A DNA stretch of 9,093 bases from Methylacidiphilum sp. (GCA_020718125.1 DYDC01000092.1:1-9093); one strand, 5' to 3'; shown: positions 1 to 7,142, counted from the stretch's first letter. The notes: generated by a model not told the origin, from the sequence alone. Made by a program: numbers and translations.

Positions 1-73
1 GCCCAAACAACCAATGCACCACCGCTAGCTTCAACTATCGGCGGGACATATCGCGAGCCGTCCGGGCGCGATG
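1..73. other. Short non-coding edge downstream of the TPR gene
   Basis: These bases lie just past the stop of the leftward TPR gene and run to the window edge. I see no supported reading frame and no convincing hairpin followed by a T-run. A terminator or the next gene probably lies further out. Confidence 0.4.
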
Positions 74-1819
74 TCACTTGCCCGGCGGCTGGGAAAGCTC
101 GTTGACCTTCAACAGGTCCCCGCAGGCCAGGTCGGGCCGGTTCATCTTCTGGTAAACGGCGCTGCGTTCCTGGTAGGCGGCTGTCAAACACGGGTCGAGC
201 GCGACGGCCTGGTCGAGGTCTGCGAGCGCCCCCACGAGGTTGCTCATCTGATGGTGGATCGCTCCGCGCAACAGGAACGCCGCGGCAAGTCCCGGCTGCA
301 TCTCGACTAGCTTGTTCGCGTCGGCGAGCGCATCGGCAAGCTGGCCCTTCATGGCGCGGGCGCGGGCGCGCTCGTCGTAGGCGGCGGGGAGCTTCGGGTC
401 GAGCGCGACGGCGCGGTCGGCGTCGCGCAATGCGTCATCGAAGCGGTTGAGCAGGCGCAGGCAGTTGGCCCGCCACGTGAGCCAGATCGGCTGGTCGGGC
501 TGTGCCTTGAGGGCGGTGTCGAAGTCCTTGGCGGCGCCCTCGCGGTCACCTTTGAGAGCCAGTGCCAGGCCGCGCTGGGCGAACAGCATCGGCGTCTTCA
601 AGCCCATTTCGGCGGCGCGATTGAAATCAGCGACGGCCTCGTCGAGCTTGCCGCGGCCGAGCATCATCATGCCCCGGTTGGCGCGGGCTTCGGCGAAGTT
701 CGGCGCGAGTTGGATCGCCTCGGTGAGTTGCTTGATGGCCTCGTCCACCTTGCCCTTCTGGGCGTTGGCGACGCTCTGCTGGAAAAGCTGGACGGCCTTG
801 AGCAGTTGAGGCGGCGCGGCCATCGGACGCGCGTCGGCGGGCGGCGGGCGCAGGCCGCCACTTTGTTGTGCCGCGCCCGGCTGCAGGCCGCGCAGCGCGG
901 CCCCGGCGAGCTTGCGCTCCTCGTTGCCGCGGTCTTTCTGTTTCCAACCGTCGTAGATCTTCGCGCGGGCGACGTGGACGGCGGCGCGTGTCTGCGCATC
1001 GAGCGGTGATTTCAGCGCGATGGCGTAATCCTCCAGCGCGCCGTCGAGGTCGTTGCGCCTGGTCTTCAGCGCGGCACGGCGGAACAGGAGACTAGGCTCG
1101 CGCGAAAGCGCGTGGGCGCGATCGAGGTCGGCCAGCGCGCTTTTGGTCTCGTCCTGCGCCTCGTAGGCGGCGGCGCGCCCCTCGTAGGCGTAGGCGTAGC
1201 GCTTATCCAGGCTGATGGACTTCGTGAACTCGTCCATCGCGGCGTCCGTGTTCTTCTTCAACATGAGGGCCGCGCCGCGGACGGCGTGGGCGGGCGAGTC
1301 ATTGGGCGAGAGCGCGATGAGTTTGTCGGCGGCGGCCAGCGCGCCGTCGCCATCGTTGCGCTGGAGTTGGGCAATGGTCAGCTCCAGCCACGCGGCGGCG
1401 TAATCGGGCTGGAGTGCAACGGCGCGCTGGAGGTGCTTCACCGCAAGATCAAACCGGTTGAGGCGGCGCAGGACGTGGCCGTGGATGGCGTGGGTCATCG
1501 GCGTTTCCGGCGCGAACGCGACGGCCTCGGCGGACGCCGCGACGGCTTCTTCGAGGCGGCCGGCGTTGCGCAGTTCGTCGGCCTTGCGGGCCTTGTCCAT
1601 CGCACGGGCGACGGTGCTCTCGTTGAGGAGTTGAGTGAGGGTTTGCGGGAGGTTGAAGTCGGCGAGCGCGGGGATGCCGGCAAAGGTTAACGCCAACGAC
1701 AGAAAGAAACATCCGAAGCCACGAGGCTCGAAAGCCGGAATAAATCCGAATCTCGAAGCTCGAAACATCTGGCTGGACCGGTGAAGCAACTGGGCTTCGG
1801 ATTTCGGATTTCCCATCAT
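74..1819 (-). CDS. Exported tetratricopeptide-repeat (TPR) protein
   Basis: The protein has about 13-14 TPR helix pairs and no enzymatic domain, so it is probably a protein-interaction scaffold. From the ATG at 1819 it has 581 residues. A hydrophobic stretch ending in Ala-Leu-Ala (about residues 38-53) looks like a signal peptide, so export to the periplasm is likely. A first block of about seven TPRs (about 77-312) is followed by a Pro/Ala/Gln linker (about 313-337), then a second block of seven TPRs to the C-terminus. Repeats carry the usual G..eeAl....A..l.P pattern. The start is uncertain. The ATG at 1819 has a GGAG at a good distance. A GTG at 1864 would overlap the pdxJ stop by 4 bp (GTGA), and an ATG at 1768 gives a shorter leader. 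The first 35 or so codons are made of repeat DNA (see the repeat entry), so the natural N-terminus may have been replaced. The gene lies downstream of pdxJ on the same strand and could be co-transcribed. The partner is unknown. Confidence 0.8.
   Translation of the reverse strand: MMGNPKSEAQLLHRSSQMFRASRFGFIPAFEPRGFGCFFLSLALTFAGIPALADFNLPQTLTQLLNESTVARAMDKARKADELRNAGRLEEAVAASAEAVAFAPETPMTHAIHGHVLRRLNRFDLAVKHLQRAVALQPDYAAAWLELTIAQLQRNDGDGALAAADKLIALSPNDSPAHAVRGAALMLKKNTDAAMDEFTKSISLDKRYAYAYEGRAAAYEAQDETKSALADLDRAHALSREPSLLFRRAALKTRRNDLDGALEDYAIALKSPLDAQTRAAVHVARAKIYDGWKQKDRGNEERKLAGAALRGLQPGAAQQSGGLRPPPADARPMAAPPQLLKAVQLFQQSVANAQKGKVDEAIKQLTEAIQLAPNFAEARANRGMMMLGRGKLDEAVADFNRAAEMGLKTPMLFAQRGLALALKGDREGAAKDFDTALKAQPDQPIWLTWRANCLRLLNRFDDALRDADRAVALDPKLPAAYDERARARAMKGQLADALADANKLVEMQPGLAAAFLLRGAIHHQMSNLVGALADLDQAVALDPCLTAAYQERSAVYQKMNRPDLACGDLLKVNELSQPPGK
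1711..1812. repeat. Dispersed repeat cluster with ATCCGAA / GCTCGAAA units
   Basis: This short region has its own internal repeat structure. ATCCGAAGCC at 1711-1720 is exactly inverted as GGCTTCGGAT at 1793-1802. ATCCGAA recurs at 1744-1750, TTCGGAT is in tandem at 1796-1809, and GCTCGAAA occurs at 1726-1733 and 1758-1765. Similar strings are, from memory, common between genes in Verrucomicrobiota and some Planctomycetes. Here the block lies inside the 5' end of the TPR reading frame. The 10-bp inverted arms could form a long-loop stem in the mRNA leader. Confidence 0.55.
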
Positions 1820-1860
1820 CGGCCGCTCCGAAGCGTGTGCGCGAAAAACACGGCGGCCCG

Positions 1861-2613
1861 TCACGACGCCGCGGGATAGGCGGCCATCAGCGCGAGCATC
1901 TCGCGGACGGCGCGGTCGAGGCCGACGAGAACGGCGCGGCTGATGATGGAGTGGCCGATGTTCAGCTCGACCAGGCGCGGGATGCGCAGGATGTCGTGGA
2001 TGTTCTCGTAGTTGATGCCGTGGCCGGCGTTGACGCGCAGGCCAAGTTTGTGGGCCAGTTCGGCGCCGCGGATGAGGCGGTCCAGCTCGCGCTCGCGAGC
2101 CGCGTGGGAGGCGGCGTTGGCATGGGCGCCGGTGTGCAGTTCGACAAACTCCGCGCCGGTGCGGGCGCTGGCTTCGAGTTGCTTGCGATCGGGGTCCACG
2201 AAGAGGCTGACTTCGCGGCCACCGGCCCGGAGCGTCTTGACGGCGGCGGCGACGGTCCTGTAGCCGCCAGCAACGTCGAGGCCGCCCTCGGTGCTGATCT
2301 CCTCCCGTTTCTCCGGGACGAGGCAGCAGACTTCCGGTTTCAGTTCGAGCGCGATGCGGATGATCGCGGGCGTGGCTGCCATCTCGAGGTCAATGCGCGT
2401 GCGGCAGGTCTGGCGGATGAGGCGCAGGTCGCGGTCCTGGATGTGACGGCGGTCTTCGCGGAGGTGGAGGGTGATGCCGTGGGCGCCGGCCAGTTCACAG
2501 AGGGAGGCGGCGGCGACGGGATCCGGTTCGGGCACGGCGCCGGTCGGCTCGCCCTTGTATCGGGCCTGCCGCAGCGTGGCGACGTGGTCAATGTTGACGC
2601 CCAGTTTCAGCAT
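1861..2613 (-). CDS. pdxJ: Pyridoxine 5'-phosphate synthase PdxJ
   Basis: PdxJ condenses 1-deoxy-D-xylulose 5-phosphate with 3-amino-2-oxopropyl phosphate to form pyridoxine 5'-phosphate in the DXP-dependent vitamin B6 pathway, in the cytoplasm. The 250-residue protein is a normal length (family about 240) and matches the family end to end: GVNIDHVATLRQAR near the N-terminus, HLREDRRHI (about 50-58), DLEMA (about 75-79), CCLVPEKREE (about 96-105), TEGGLDV, ELHTG, VNAGHG (about 194-199) and ELNIGHSIISRA. The active-site residues known in E. coli (His45, Glu72, His193) correspond to His50, Glu77 and His198. The ATG at 2613 is chosen because homology begins there; the frame runs open to 2862, but that stretch is antisense to glnD. 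Residues 20-31 form a loop about seven residues longer than in E. coli, with EP repeated. The gene is divergent from glnD, and its TGA can overlap a GTG of the TPR frame. Confidence 0.96.
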   Translation of the reverse strand: MLKLGVNIDHVATLRQARYKGEPTGAVPEPDPVAAASLCELAGAHGITLHLREDRRHIQDRDLRLIRQTCRTRIDLEMAATPAIIRIALELKPEVCCLVPEKREEISTEGGLDVAGGYRTVAAAVKTLRAGGREVSLFVDPDRKQLEASARTGAEFVELHTGAHANAASHAARERELDRLIRGAELAHKLGLRVNAGHGINYENIHDILRIPRLVELNIGHSIISRAVLVGLDRAVREMLALMAAYPAAS

Positions 2614-2690
2614 GGGGCGCGAAATATGATGGCGGCCGCGGGCAAAAGCAACTTGGAAGTCCGGGCATCGTTGCGTATGTTCGCGGCCTG
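2614..2690. promoter_or_regulatory. Divergent promoter region between pdxJ and glnD
   Basis: This 77-bp spacer is the only room for promoters of both genes unless they lie inside the opposite gene. Rightward, TTGGAA (2653-2658) and TATGTT (2676-2681) are 17 bp apart, each matching 4 of 6 sigma-70 consensus bases. That would start transcription almost at the glnD ATG. Leftward, TTGCTT and CATATT on the minus strand are also 17 bp apart, just before the pdxJ ATG. Both pairs are weak and found by eye. Neither start has a strong Shine-Dalgarno sequence. Confidence 0.3.
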
Positions 2691-5468
2691 ATGCCGGAGG
2701 ATTTCGACAGACTGTTGAAGGACGCGACGGAGCGTTTCCGCCCCGGCGAGCGCGACAAGCGCGGGCGGCGGCTGGCGCTTTACGGGCACTTTTGGAAGCA
2801 GGAACAGGACCGGTTGCTGAAGCTGCACCGCGCGGGCGGCGGCGGGCGCGAGGTGGCGGCATTGCGCGCGCAGATGATGGATGCGGCGCTGCGGCGGATG
2901 TTCGAGCGCGCGCTGGCGCACCACGAGGAGGAGCATACGGGCGCGAAGCGCCCGCCCATGGCGCTGGTGGCGCTGGGCGGTTACGGGCGCGGCGAGCTGA
3001 ATCCGTTCAGCGACATTGACATCATGTGTCTGCACGCGGCGGGGCGGCGGACGCAGCGCGGCAATCCGTTCCTGCAGGCGATCTACGACAGCCTGGTGCT
3101 GTTGCTCTACGACAGCGGTTTGAAAGTGGGCTACTTCGCCAGGACCGTGAGGGAGTGCGTCGAGCAGGCCAACAAGGACATGGAGTCGAAGACCGCGCTG
3201 ATCGAGGCGCGGCTGCTGGTGGGCGACGCGGACCTGTTCGGCGAGTTCAAAGACGCCGTGCTCCGCCAGTGCGTGAAATCCGCCGTGGACGGCTACATCG
3301 AGTCGCGGATGCTTGACCAGGCAGAACGGCACCGCAAGTTCGGGGACACCGTGTTCCTGCAGGAACCCAACATCAAGAACGGCTGTGGCGGGTTGCGGGA
3401 TTTCCAAAACCTGCTCTGGATGAGCCTCTTCAAGCACGGCGTGCGGACGCTGCCGGAGCTTGAGGAACGGAAGTTCCTGACGCCCGCCGAACGCCAGGCG
3501 CTCGAGGCGGCCTATGATTTCCTGCTGCGCGTGCGCACGGAACTGCACTATGTGGCGGGCCGGGCAATGGGAGTGCTGACTCTGGCCCTGCAGGCGCCGG
3601 TGGCCGACGGGCTGGGTTACGCGGACGCTGACCCGTTGCGGCGGATCGAGCGGTTCATGCGCGACTACTACCGCCATGCGCGCGCCATCTACCGCCTGAC
3701 CAACGCGCTCGCGCTGCGCATGGCGCTCAAGCCGCCGGGTTACCTCGAAAGGCTGGGCGCGCACGTGCCGATGCTGCGACTGGGGCGCAAGACGGAGCGC
3801 GTGGACGGCTTCATTGTGCGCGGCGACAGGATCGAGCCGGAGTCGCCGGACATCTTCCGCGCAGACCCGCTGCGGACGATCCGCGTCTTTCGCCTCGCGC
3901 AACAACGGCAGGCCACGCTCGGGCCGGAGTTGCAGACGATGATCCGCGAGCAGCTCGCGCTGGTGAACGACGCCTTCCGCGGCAACCCGCGCGCGCGGGA
4001 GACGTTCCTGGCCATCCTTTCCGAAACCGGCAACGTCGGCCGCGTCGCCCGCATGATGCACGAGGTCGGTTTCCTCGGCCAATACCTGCCGGAGTTCGGC
4101 GCGCTCGACGCGCTGGTGCAGCACGAGTTTTTCCACCGCTACACCGCCGACGAACACACGCTGGTGACGCTGGAACGGCTCGACGCCGTGGCCGGCGCCA
4201 CCGGGGCGCCGGAACTGCAATACCAGCGTCTCTTGCGCGAATGCACACGCCCGGAACTGCTCTACCTCGCCCTGCTGTTGCACGACTGCGGCAAGGCCGC
4301 CAATGCCCCCGCGCACACCGAGGTCAGCATCGAGATGACCCGCCGCGTCGCGGACCGGCTCGCGCTGGACGAAGCCGGGCGCGGGACGCTGGAGTTCCTG
4401 GTGCGGCATCACCTGGATTTCCACGACATCTCGCAGCGCCGCGACCTCGACGACGCCGACGCCATCGCGGACTTCGCGCGCGTCGTCGAAAACCGCGCGC
4501 GGCTGGACATGTTGCTGGTGCTCACCTACGCCGACATGACCGGCACCAGCGCCGATGTCTGGAACGAATGGCGCAACTCGCTGCTCTGGGAGCTTTACCT
4601 GAAGACCCGCGGCGAGCTGGTGGCGGGCGCGGAATCGCAGGCGCTGCAGGAACAACGGCTGCAGGAGTTGCAGGACGACGTCCGGGCGCGCAGCGCCGTG
4701 GCGGCCGACGAGGTGGACGCGCACTTCCGCGAGACGCAGCGGCGGTATTTCCTCACGTTCACGCCGGACGAAATCCTCCAGCACCTCGACATCATCCACG
4801 CCTTCATGGAGCAGATGACGCGCAGCCCGGACGACCAACTCCGGCCGATCGTGCGCTGGGCCGACAAACCCGACCGCGGCTACACGCAGGTGGTGGTGTG
4901 CACCTGGGACCGCGAAGGGCTGTTCAGCAAGGTCTGCGGCTCGTTTTCCTACGCCGGCGTGAACATCCTCAGCTCCAACGCCTACAGCCGCTTCGATGGC
5001 ATCGTGCTCGACATCTTCAACGTCGCCGATGTCGAAGGCCGCGTCGTGGACGACCCGGAGCAGCGCGACACCCTCGAGAAGACGCTCGACGGCGTGCTCA
5101 ACCGCGGCGAAAACCTCGACCGCCTGCTGGCCCGACATCGGCCGGGCCGCCGCGCCGGCCGCGTCCCGCAGGGCGTCGTGCCGACGCAGGTCACGGTGGA
5201 CCTGCACGCCTCGCGCACGCGCACCGTCGTCGAGGTCCAGGCCGAAGACCGGCTCGGCCTGCTCTACACCATCGCCCAGACGCTGGCGCGCAACGGCCTC
5301 GACATCAACCTCGCCCGCATCTCGACGGAAAAAGGCGCGGCGCTCGACACGTTCTATGTCGTGGACCTCGAAGACAACAAGGTCACCGACGCCGGCTGGA
5401 TCGAGCACGTCCGCATTGAACTGGCCCGCGCCATCGAGAACCTCCGCCGCCGCCCCATCGAGGCATGA
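2691..5468 (+). CDS. glnD: Bifunctional PII uridylyltransferase / uridylyl-removing enzyme GlnD
   Basis: GlnD senses glutamine and controls nitrogen assimilation by adding UMP to, or removing it from, a tyrosine of PII signalling proteins in the cytoplasm. The 925-residue protein is close to the E. coli length (890) and has the full domain order. The nucleotidyltransferase motif GGYGRGELNPFSDIDI is at about 96-111, with catalytic Asp108 and Asp110. The GlnD signature EPNIKNGCGGLRDFQN is at about 225-240. The HD hydrolase domain has YTADEHTL (about 484-491), LLLHDCGK (about 528-535), RHHLDFH and a conserved LTYADMTG. Two C-terminal ACT domains start at about 731 (YTQVVVCTWDREGLFSKV) and about 845 (TVVEVQAEDRLGLLYTIAQ); these bind glutamine in known GlnD. 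All key residues look intact. The ATG directly follows the spacer shared with pdxJ, and no other start fits. The stop is 4 bp before the kinase gene, so the two are probably co-transcribed. No PII gene (glnB/glnK) is in the window. Confidence 0.96.
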   Translation: MPEDFDRLLKDATERFRPGERDKRGRRLALYGHFWKQEQDRLLKLHRAGGGGREVAALRAQMMDAALRRMFERALAHHEEEHTGAKRPPMALVALGGYGRGELNPFSDIDIMCLHAAGRRTQRGNPFLQAIYDSLVLLLYDSGLKVGYFARTVRECVEQANKDMESKTALIEARLLVGDADLFGEFKDAVLRQCVKSAVDGYIESRMLDQAERHRKFGDTVFLQEPNIKNGCGGLRDFQNLLWMSLFKHGVRTLPELEERKFLTPAERQALEAAYDFLLRVRTELHYVAGRAMGVLTLALQAPVADGLGYADADPLRRIERFMRDYYRHARAIYRLTNALALRMALKPPGYLERLGAHVPMLRLGRKTERVDGFIVRGDRIEPESPDIFRADPLRTIRVFRLAQQRQATLGPELQTMIREQLALVNDAFRGNPRARETFLAILSETGNVGRVARMMHEVGFLGQYLPEFGALDALVQHEFFHRYTADEHTLVTLERLDAVAGATGAPELQYQRLLRECTRPELLYLALLLHDCGKAANAPAHTEVSIEMTRRVADRLALDEAGRGTLEFLVRHHLDFHDISQRRDLDDADAIADFARVVENRARLDMLLVLTYADMTGTSADVWNEWRNSLLWELYLKTRGELVAGAESQALQEQRLQELQDDVRARSAVAADEVDAHFRETQRRYFLTFTPDEILQHLDIIHAFMEQMTRSPDDQLRPIVRWADKPDRGYTQVVVCTWDREGLFSKVCGSFSYAGVNILSSNAYSRFDGIVLDIFNVADVEGRVVDDPEQRDTLEKTLDGVLNRGENLDRLLARHRPGRRAGRVPQGVVPTQVTVDLHASRTRTVVEVQAEDRLGLLYTIAQTLARNGLDINLARISTEKGAALDTFYVVDLEDNKVTDAGWIEHVRIELARAIENLRRRPIEA

Positions 5469-5472
5469 CCCC

Positions 5473-6270
5473 ATGAGCGCCGAACCCACCGACCTGCGTG
5501 AGCGTTACGAACGGCTGCAGGTCCTCCACAGCATCAGCACGGCCCTCAGCGCCGCGCATGAGCCTCGCGAAATCTTCGCGCTGGTGTTGCGCGAGGCCGT
5601 CCGCGTCACCCGCGCCGGCAGCGGCTCGCTCGTCCTCATCAATCCCACCACCGGCTTGCTCGAGATCGAGGCGGCGATCGGCCTCAGCGAGGAAGCGCAG
5701 AAAACCAAACTTCCCCTCGACCAGGGCATCACCGACTGGGTCGCGCGCACGGGCGAACCGTTGCGCGTCGGCGACGTGGCGGCGGACCGCCGCTACGTGG
5801 CCGTGCGCGAGTGTGTCCGCAGCGAGCCGGAGCTGCGCCCCACCGACCTCAACGCGCTGCTCGACGACGTGCTGCTGCTCGTCCGCCACAAACTCGCCCA
5901 TCAGAGCGTCTCGTTGCGTCAGGAACTCGCGCCGGGACTGCCGCCGATTGCCCTCGACCGCACCCAGATCGAGCAGGTCATCCTCGACCTCATCCTCAAC
6001 GCCGCGCAGGCCATGCCCTCCGGCGGCGCGCTCACCATCGCCACGCGCAGCGATGCGGCGGGCGTGTGGCTCATCATCACCGACACCGGCGTCGGCATCA
6101 CCCCCGAGGCGCGCCAGCGCTTGTTCGACCCCTTCCTCACCACCAAGCCCGCCGGCACCGGCATCGGCCTCGCCCTCGTTCACAAGATCATCGAAGCCCA
6201 CAAAGGCCGCATCGAAGTCGAGAGCGCACAGGGCAAGGGAACAACATTCCGCGTGCTACTGCCGGCGTGA
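5473..6270 (+). CDS. GAF-domain histidine kinase lacking its phospho-acceptor domain
   Basis: The protein has 265 residues. Residues 1-118 are the first two-thirds of a GAF sensor domain (RYERLQVLHSISTAL, then GSGSLVLINPTTGLLEIEAA, then LDQGITDWVARTGEPLRVGD and a VAVRECVRSE strand). From residue 119 the sequence is already the linker before an NtrB-like ATPase domain (PTDLNALLDDVL). The ATPase domain is intact: N-box LDLILNAAQAM (about 171-181), G1 DTGVGI (about 204-209), F-box LFDPFLTTKP (about 217-226) and G2 GTGIGLALVHKI (about 228-239). Missing are the last GAF strands and the whole HisKA dimerisation domain with its phospho-acceptor histidine. It cannot autophosphorylate in the usual way, so it is either a deletion derivative, an ATPase-only remnant, or an assembly error. 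It follows glnD after 4 bp, and translational coupling is likely. No response-regulator gene follows; the next gene is convergent. Confidence 0.8.
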   Translation: MSAEPTDLRERYERLQVLHSISTALSAAHEPREIFALVLREAVRVTRAGSGSLVLINPTTGLLEIEAAIGLSEEAQKTKLPLDQGITDWVARTGEPLRVGDVAADRRYVAVRECVRSEPELRPTDLNALLDDVLLLVRHKLAHQSVSLRQELAPGLPPIALDRTQIEQVILDLILNAAQAMPSGGALTIATRSDAAGVWLIITDTGVGITPEARQRLFDPFLTTKPAGTGIGLALVHKIIEAHKGRIEVESAQGKGTTFRVLLPA

Positions 6271-6278
6271 AGGCCACG

Positions 6279-6512
6279 TCAAGCCGCTTGCAACTCACGC
6301 ACATGGCTGATGTCCCGCTTGCCGACGGGGCGCACATCGGACGCCTCGACGGTTGCCACCGCCACCGTCCGACCAGCGAGCGTGACAAATTCAACTTCAT
6401 AGGCGAGACCGCCACGATGAATATGCACGACCGTGCCCACGTCGCCCGCCTCAAGACTTTCTTCCGGCAGGTTCTTCGTCAGCACCACACAATCATGTTC
6501 TTTGATTTTCAT
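6279..6512 (-). CDS. DUF4926 family small protein
   Basis: The 77-residue protein resembles DUF4926 through HDCVVLTKNLPEESLEAGDVG, then TVVHIHRGGLAYEVEFVTLAG, then a short charged tail. The fold is probably a small beta-barrel of the SH3-like kind, but the biochemical role of the family is unknown to me. The start is well supported: GGAGG lies 4 nt before the ATG, and the ATG overlaps the stop of the upstream DUF6883-like remnant (ATGA). From memory, DUF4926 and DUF6883 genes often sit together in bacterial accessory regions, which supports both calls. It is the last gene of the leftward operon, and its stop lies 8 bp from the stop of the convergent kinase gene. No terminator hairpin is evident between them. 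Confidence 0.8.
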   Translation of the reverse strand: MKIKEHDCVVLTKNLPEESLEAGDVGTVVHIHRGGLAYEVEFVTLAGRTVAVATVEASDVRPVGKRDISHVRELQAA

Positions 6513-6688
6513 TCAGCCTCCAGAGGATATGCGGTCAGCAGGCGCGGCGCAACCTCGCCTTGATCCAATTGCCACACGCTCCGCACGCGCGGACGGCGGC
6601 CATTGGGACAATTCAATCTGCCCTCCACCTCATAGCGCGGGCCAAAACCCGTCTTCCGCGTCGTTCGTGATCTCCCAAGCGGCTCGGT
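6509..6688 (-). pseudogene. C-terminal remnant of a DUF6883-like gene
   Basis: The frame is open from just after a TGA (about 6689-6691) to a TGA overlapping the DUF4926 start. From about 6649 it reads GFGPRYEVEGRLNCPNGRRP, then RVRSVWQLDQGEVAPRLLTAYPLEAE, which matches the C-terminal part of DUF6883 proteins (Y.VEG....GR...V.TVW....G...PRLVTAYP). Only about 46 recognisable residues remain, whereas the domain is about 100. No ATG exists in the frame; only internal GTG or TTG codons could start it. The N-terminal half is missing, and the preceding tryptophan-rich gene runs into this region in another frame. I read this as a gene truncated by deletion. A short translated product coupled to the upstream gene cannot be excluded. 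The coordinates give the whole open frame. Confidence 0.6.
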
Positions 6689-7142
6689 TCAGCTTCCCCA
6701 CATTCCACCTTCGGATGGCTCGCCGCACTTCCTCGGTGATCTTCTTCGATGTCGGGTTGAGCGGCGGAATCCCGAATGCTCGCGTAAACCCGATGAGAAA
6801 CAGGTGATAGGGCCGGCCGATTTCATCGTAGGCCATCTTCGCACCGTGTCTAAAGAAAATGTCCCATCCAACAAATGGCTCCGGCTGCTGGCCCTTGGCC
6901 CGTAGCGCCTCGCATCGTCGCCACAACTTCCACGCCTCACAATAATCGCCATCCTCTCGCCACACTCTCCAAAGCGCGATGATCGCCTTCGGCCGTTCCG
7001 CCAAGCGCCAAAACGTCGCCTCCAGTGGCCAGAGTCTTGGCTCAGGTGGTTTGATCTCAATCCCCAGCCGCCGCGCTTCCTCAATCACGGCCTGCGCTTC
7101 TTCGATGGTGATTTGCGGCGCGTCTTCGTTCTCTGCGTTCAT
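6630..7142 (-). CDS. Tryptophan-rich protein of unknown function
   Basis: I do not recognise this 170-residue protein. It has 10 tryptophans (about 6%), clustered as LW, FW, LWRVW, AWKLW and, near the end, RW, AW and FW. An acidic N-terminus (NAENEDAPQITIEEAQAVIEE) is followed by a mostly helical, basic middle and a region with GWDIFFRHGAKMAYDEIGRP (about 92-111). There is no signal peptide and no clear membrane segment, so it is probably cytoplasmic. The ATG at 7142 is preferred over the frame's upstream start at 7238, because 7238 would lie inside the toxin gene and a GGAG/GAGG precedes 7142. It starts 14 bp after the AbiEii stop, so it is in the same operon. Its last 7-8 residues (DGFWPAL) are read out of frame from DNA that encodes the DUF6883-like remnant, so the C-terminus may be artificial. 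A role tied to the toxin-antitoxin pair is only inferred from position. Confidence 0.65.
   Translation of the reverse strand: MNAENEDAPQITIEEAQAVIEEARRLGIEIKPPEPRLWPLEATFWRLAERPKAIIALWRVWREDGDYCEAWKLWRRCEALRAKGQQPEPFVGWDIFFRHGAKMAYDEIGRPYHLFLIGFTRAFGIPPLNPTSKKITEEVRRAIRRWNVGKLNRAAWEITNDAEDGFWPAL

Noticed and set aside
1711..1812. The repeat cluster as a CRISPR array or insertion-sequence end
   Set aside because: Units are 7-10 bp, irregularly spaced and without spacers of even length; there is no transposase and no target duplication that I can see.
1837..2691. A 284-codon plus-strand frame opposite pdxJ, ending at the glnD start
   Set aside because: PdxJ is certain on the other strand, and this product is low-complexity Gly/Ala/Asp/Val with no family match. 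The apparent coupling to glnD is coincidental.
2614..2862. N-terminal extension of pdxJ to an upstream start
   Set aside because: The extension is Arg/Ala-rich, lies antisense to the start of glnD, and family homology begins at the ATG at 2613.
4241..5419. A 392-codon plus-strand frame within glnD
   Set aside because: It is an out-of-frame shadow of glnD, extremely rich in Arg, Pro and Ala, with no family pattern.
2607..5489. A 960-codon open frame on the minus strand, longer than glnD itself
   Set aside because: It is antisense to glnD, whose motifs are unmistakable. Its product has no recognisable domain and is full of Arg, His, Gln and Val, as expected for the reverse frame of GC-rich coding DNA.
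5383..6201. A 272-codon minus-strand frame opposite the kinase
   Set aside because: The sense strand carries clear GAF and ATPase motifs; the antisense product shows none.
5811..6563. A plus-strand frame of 250 codons across the kinase end and the DUF4926 gene
   Set aside because: It is Arg/His-rich and out of frame with the kinase, and it overlaps DUF4926 antisense. It does not supply the missing response regulator.
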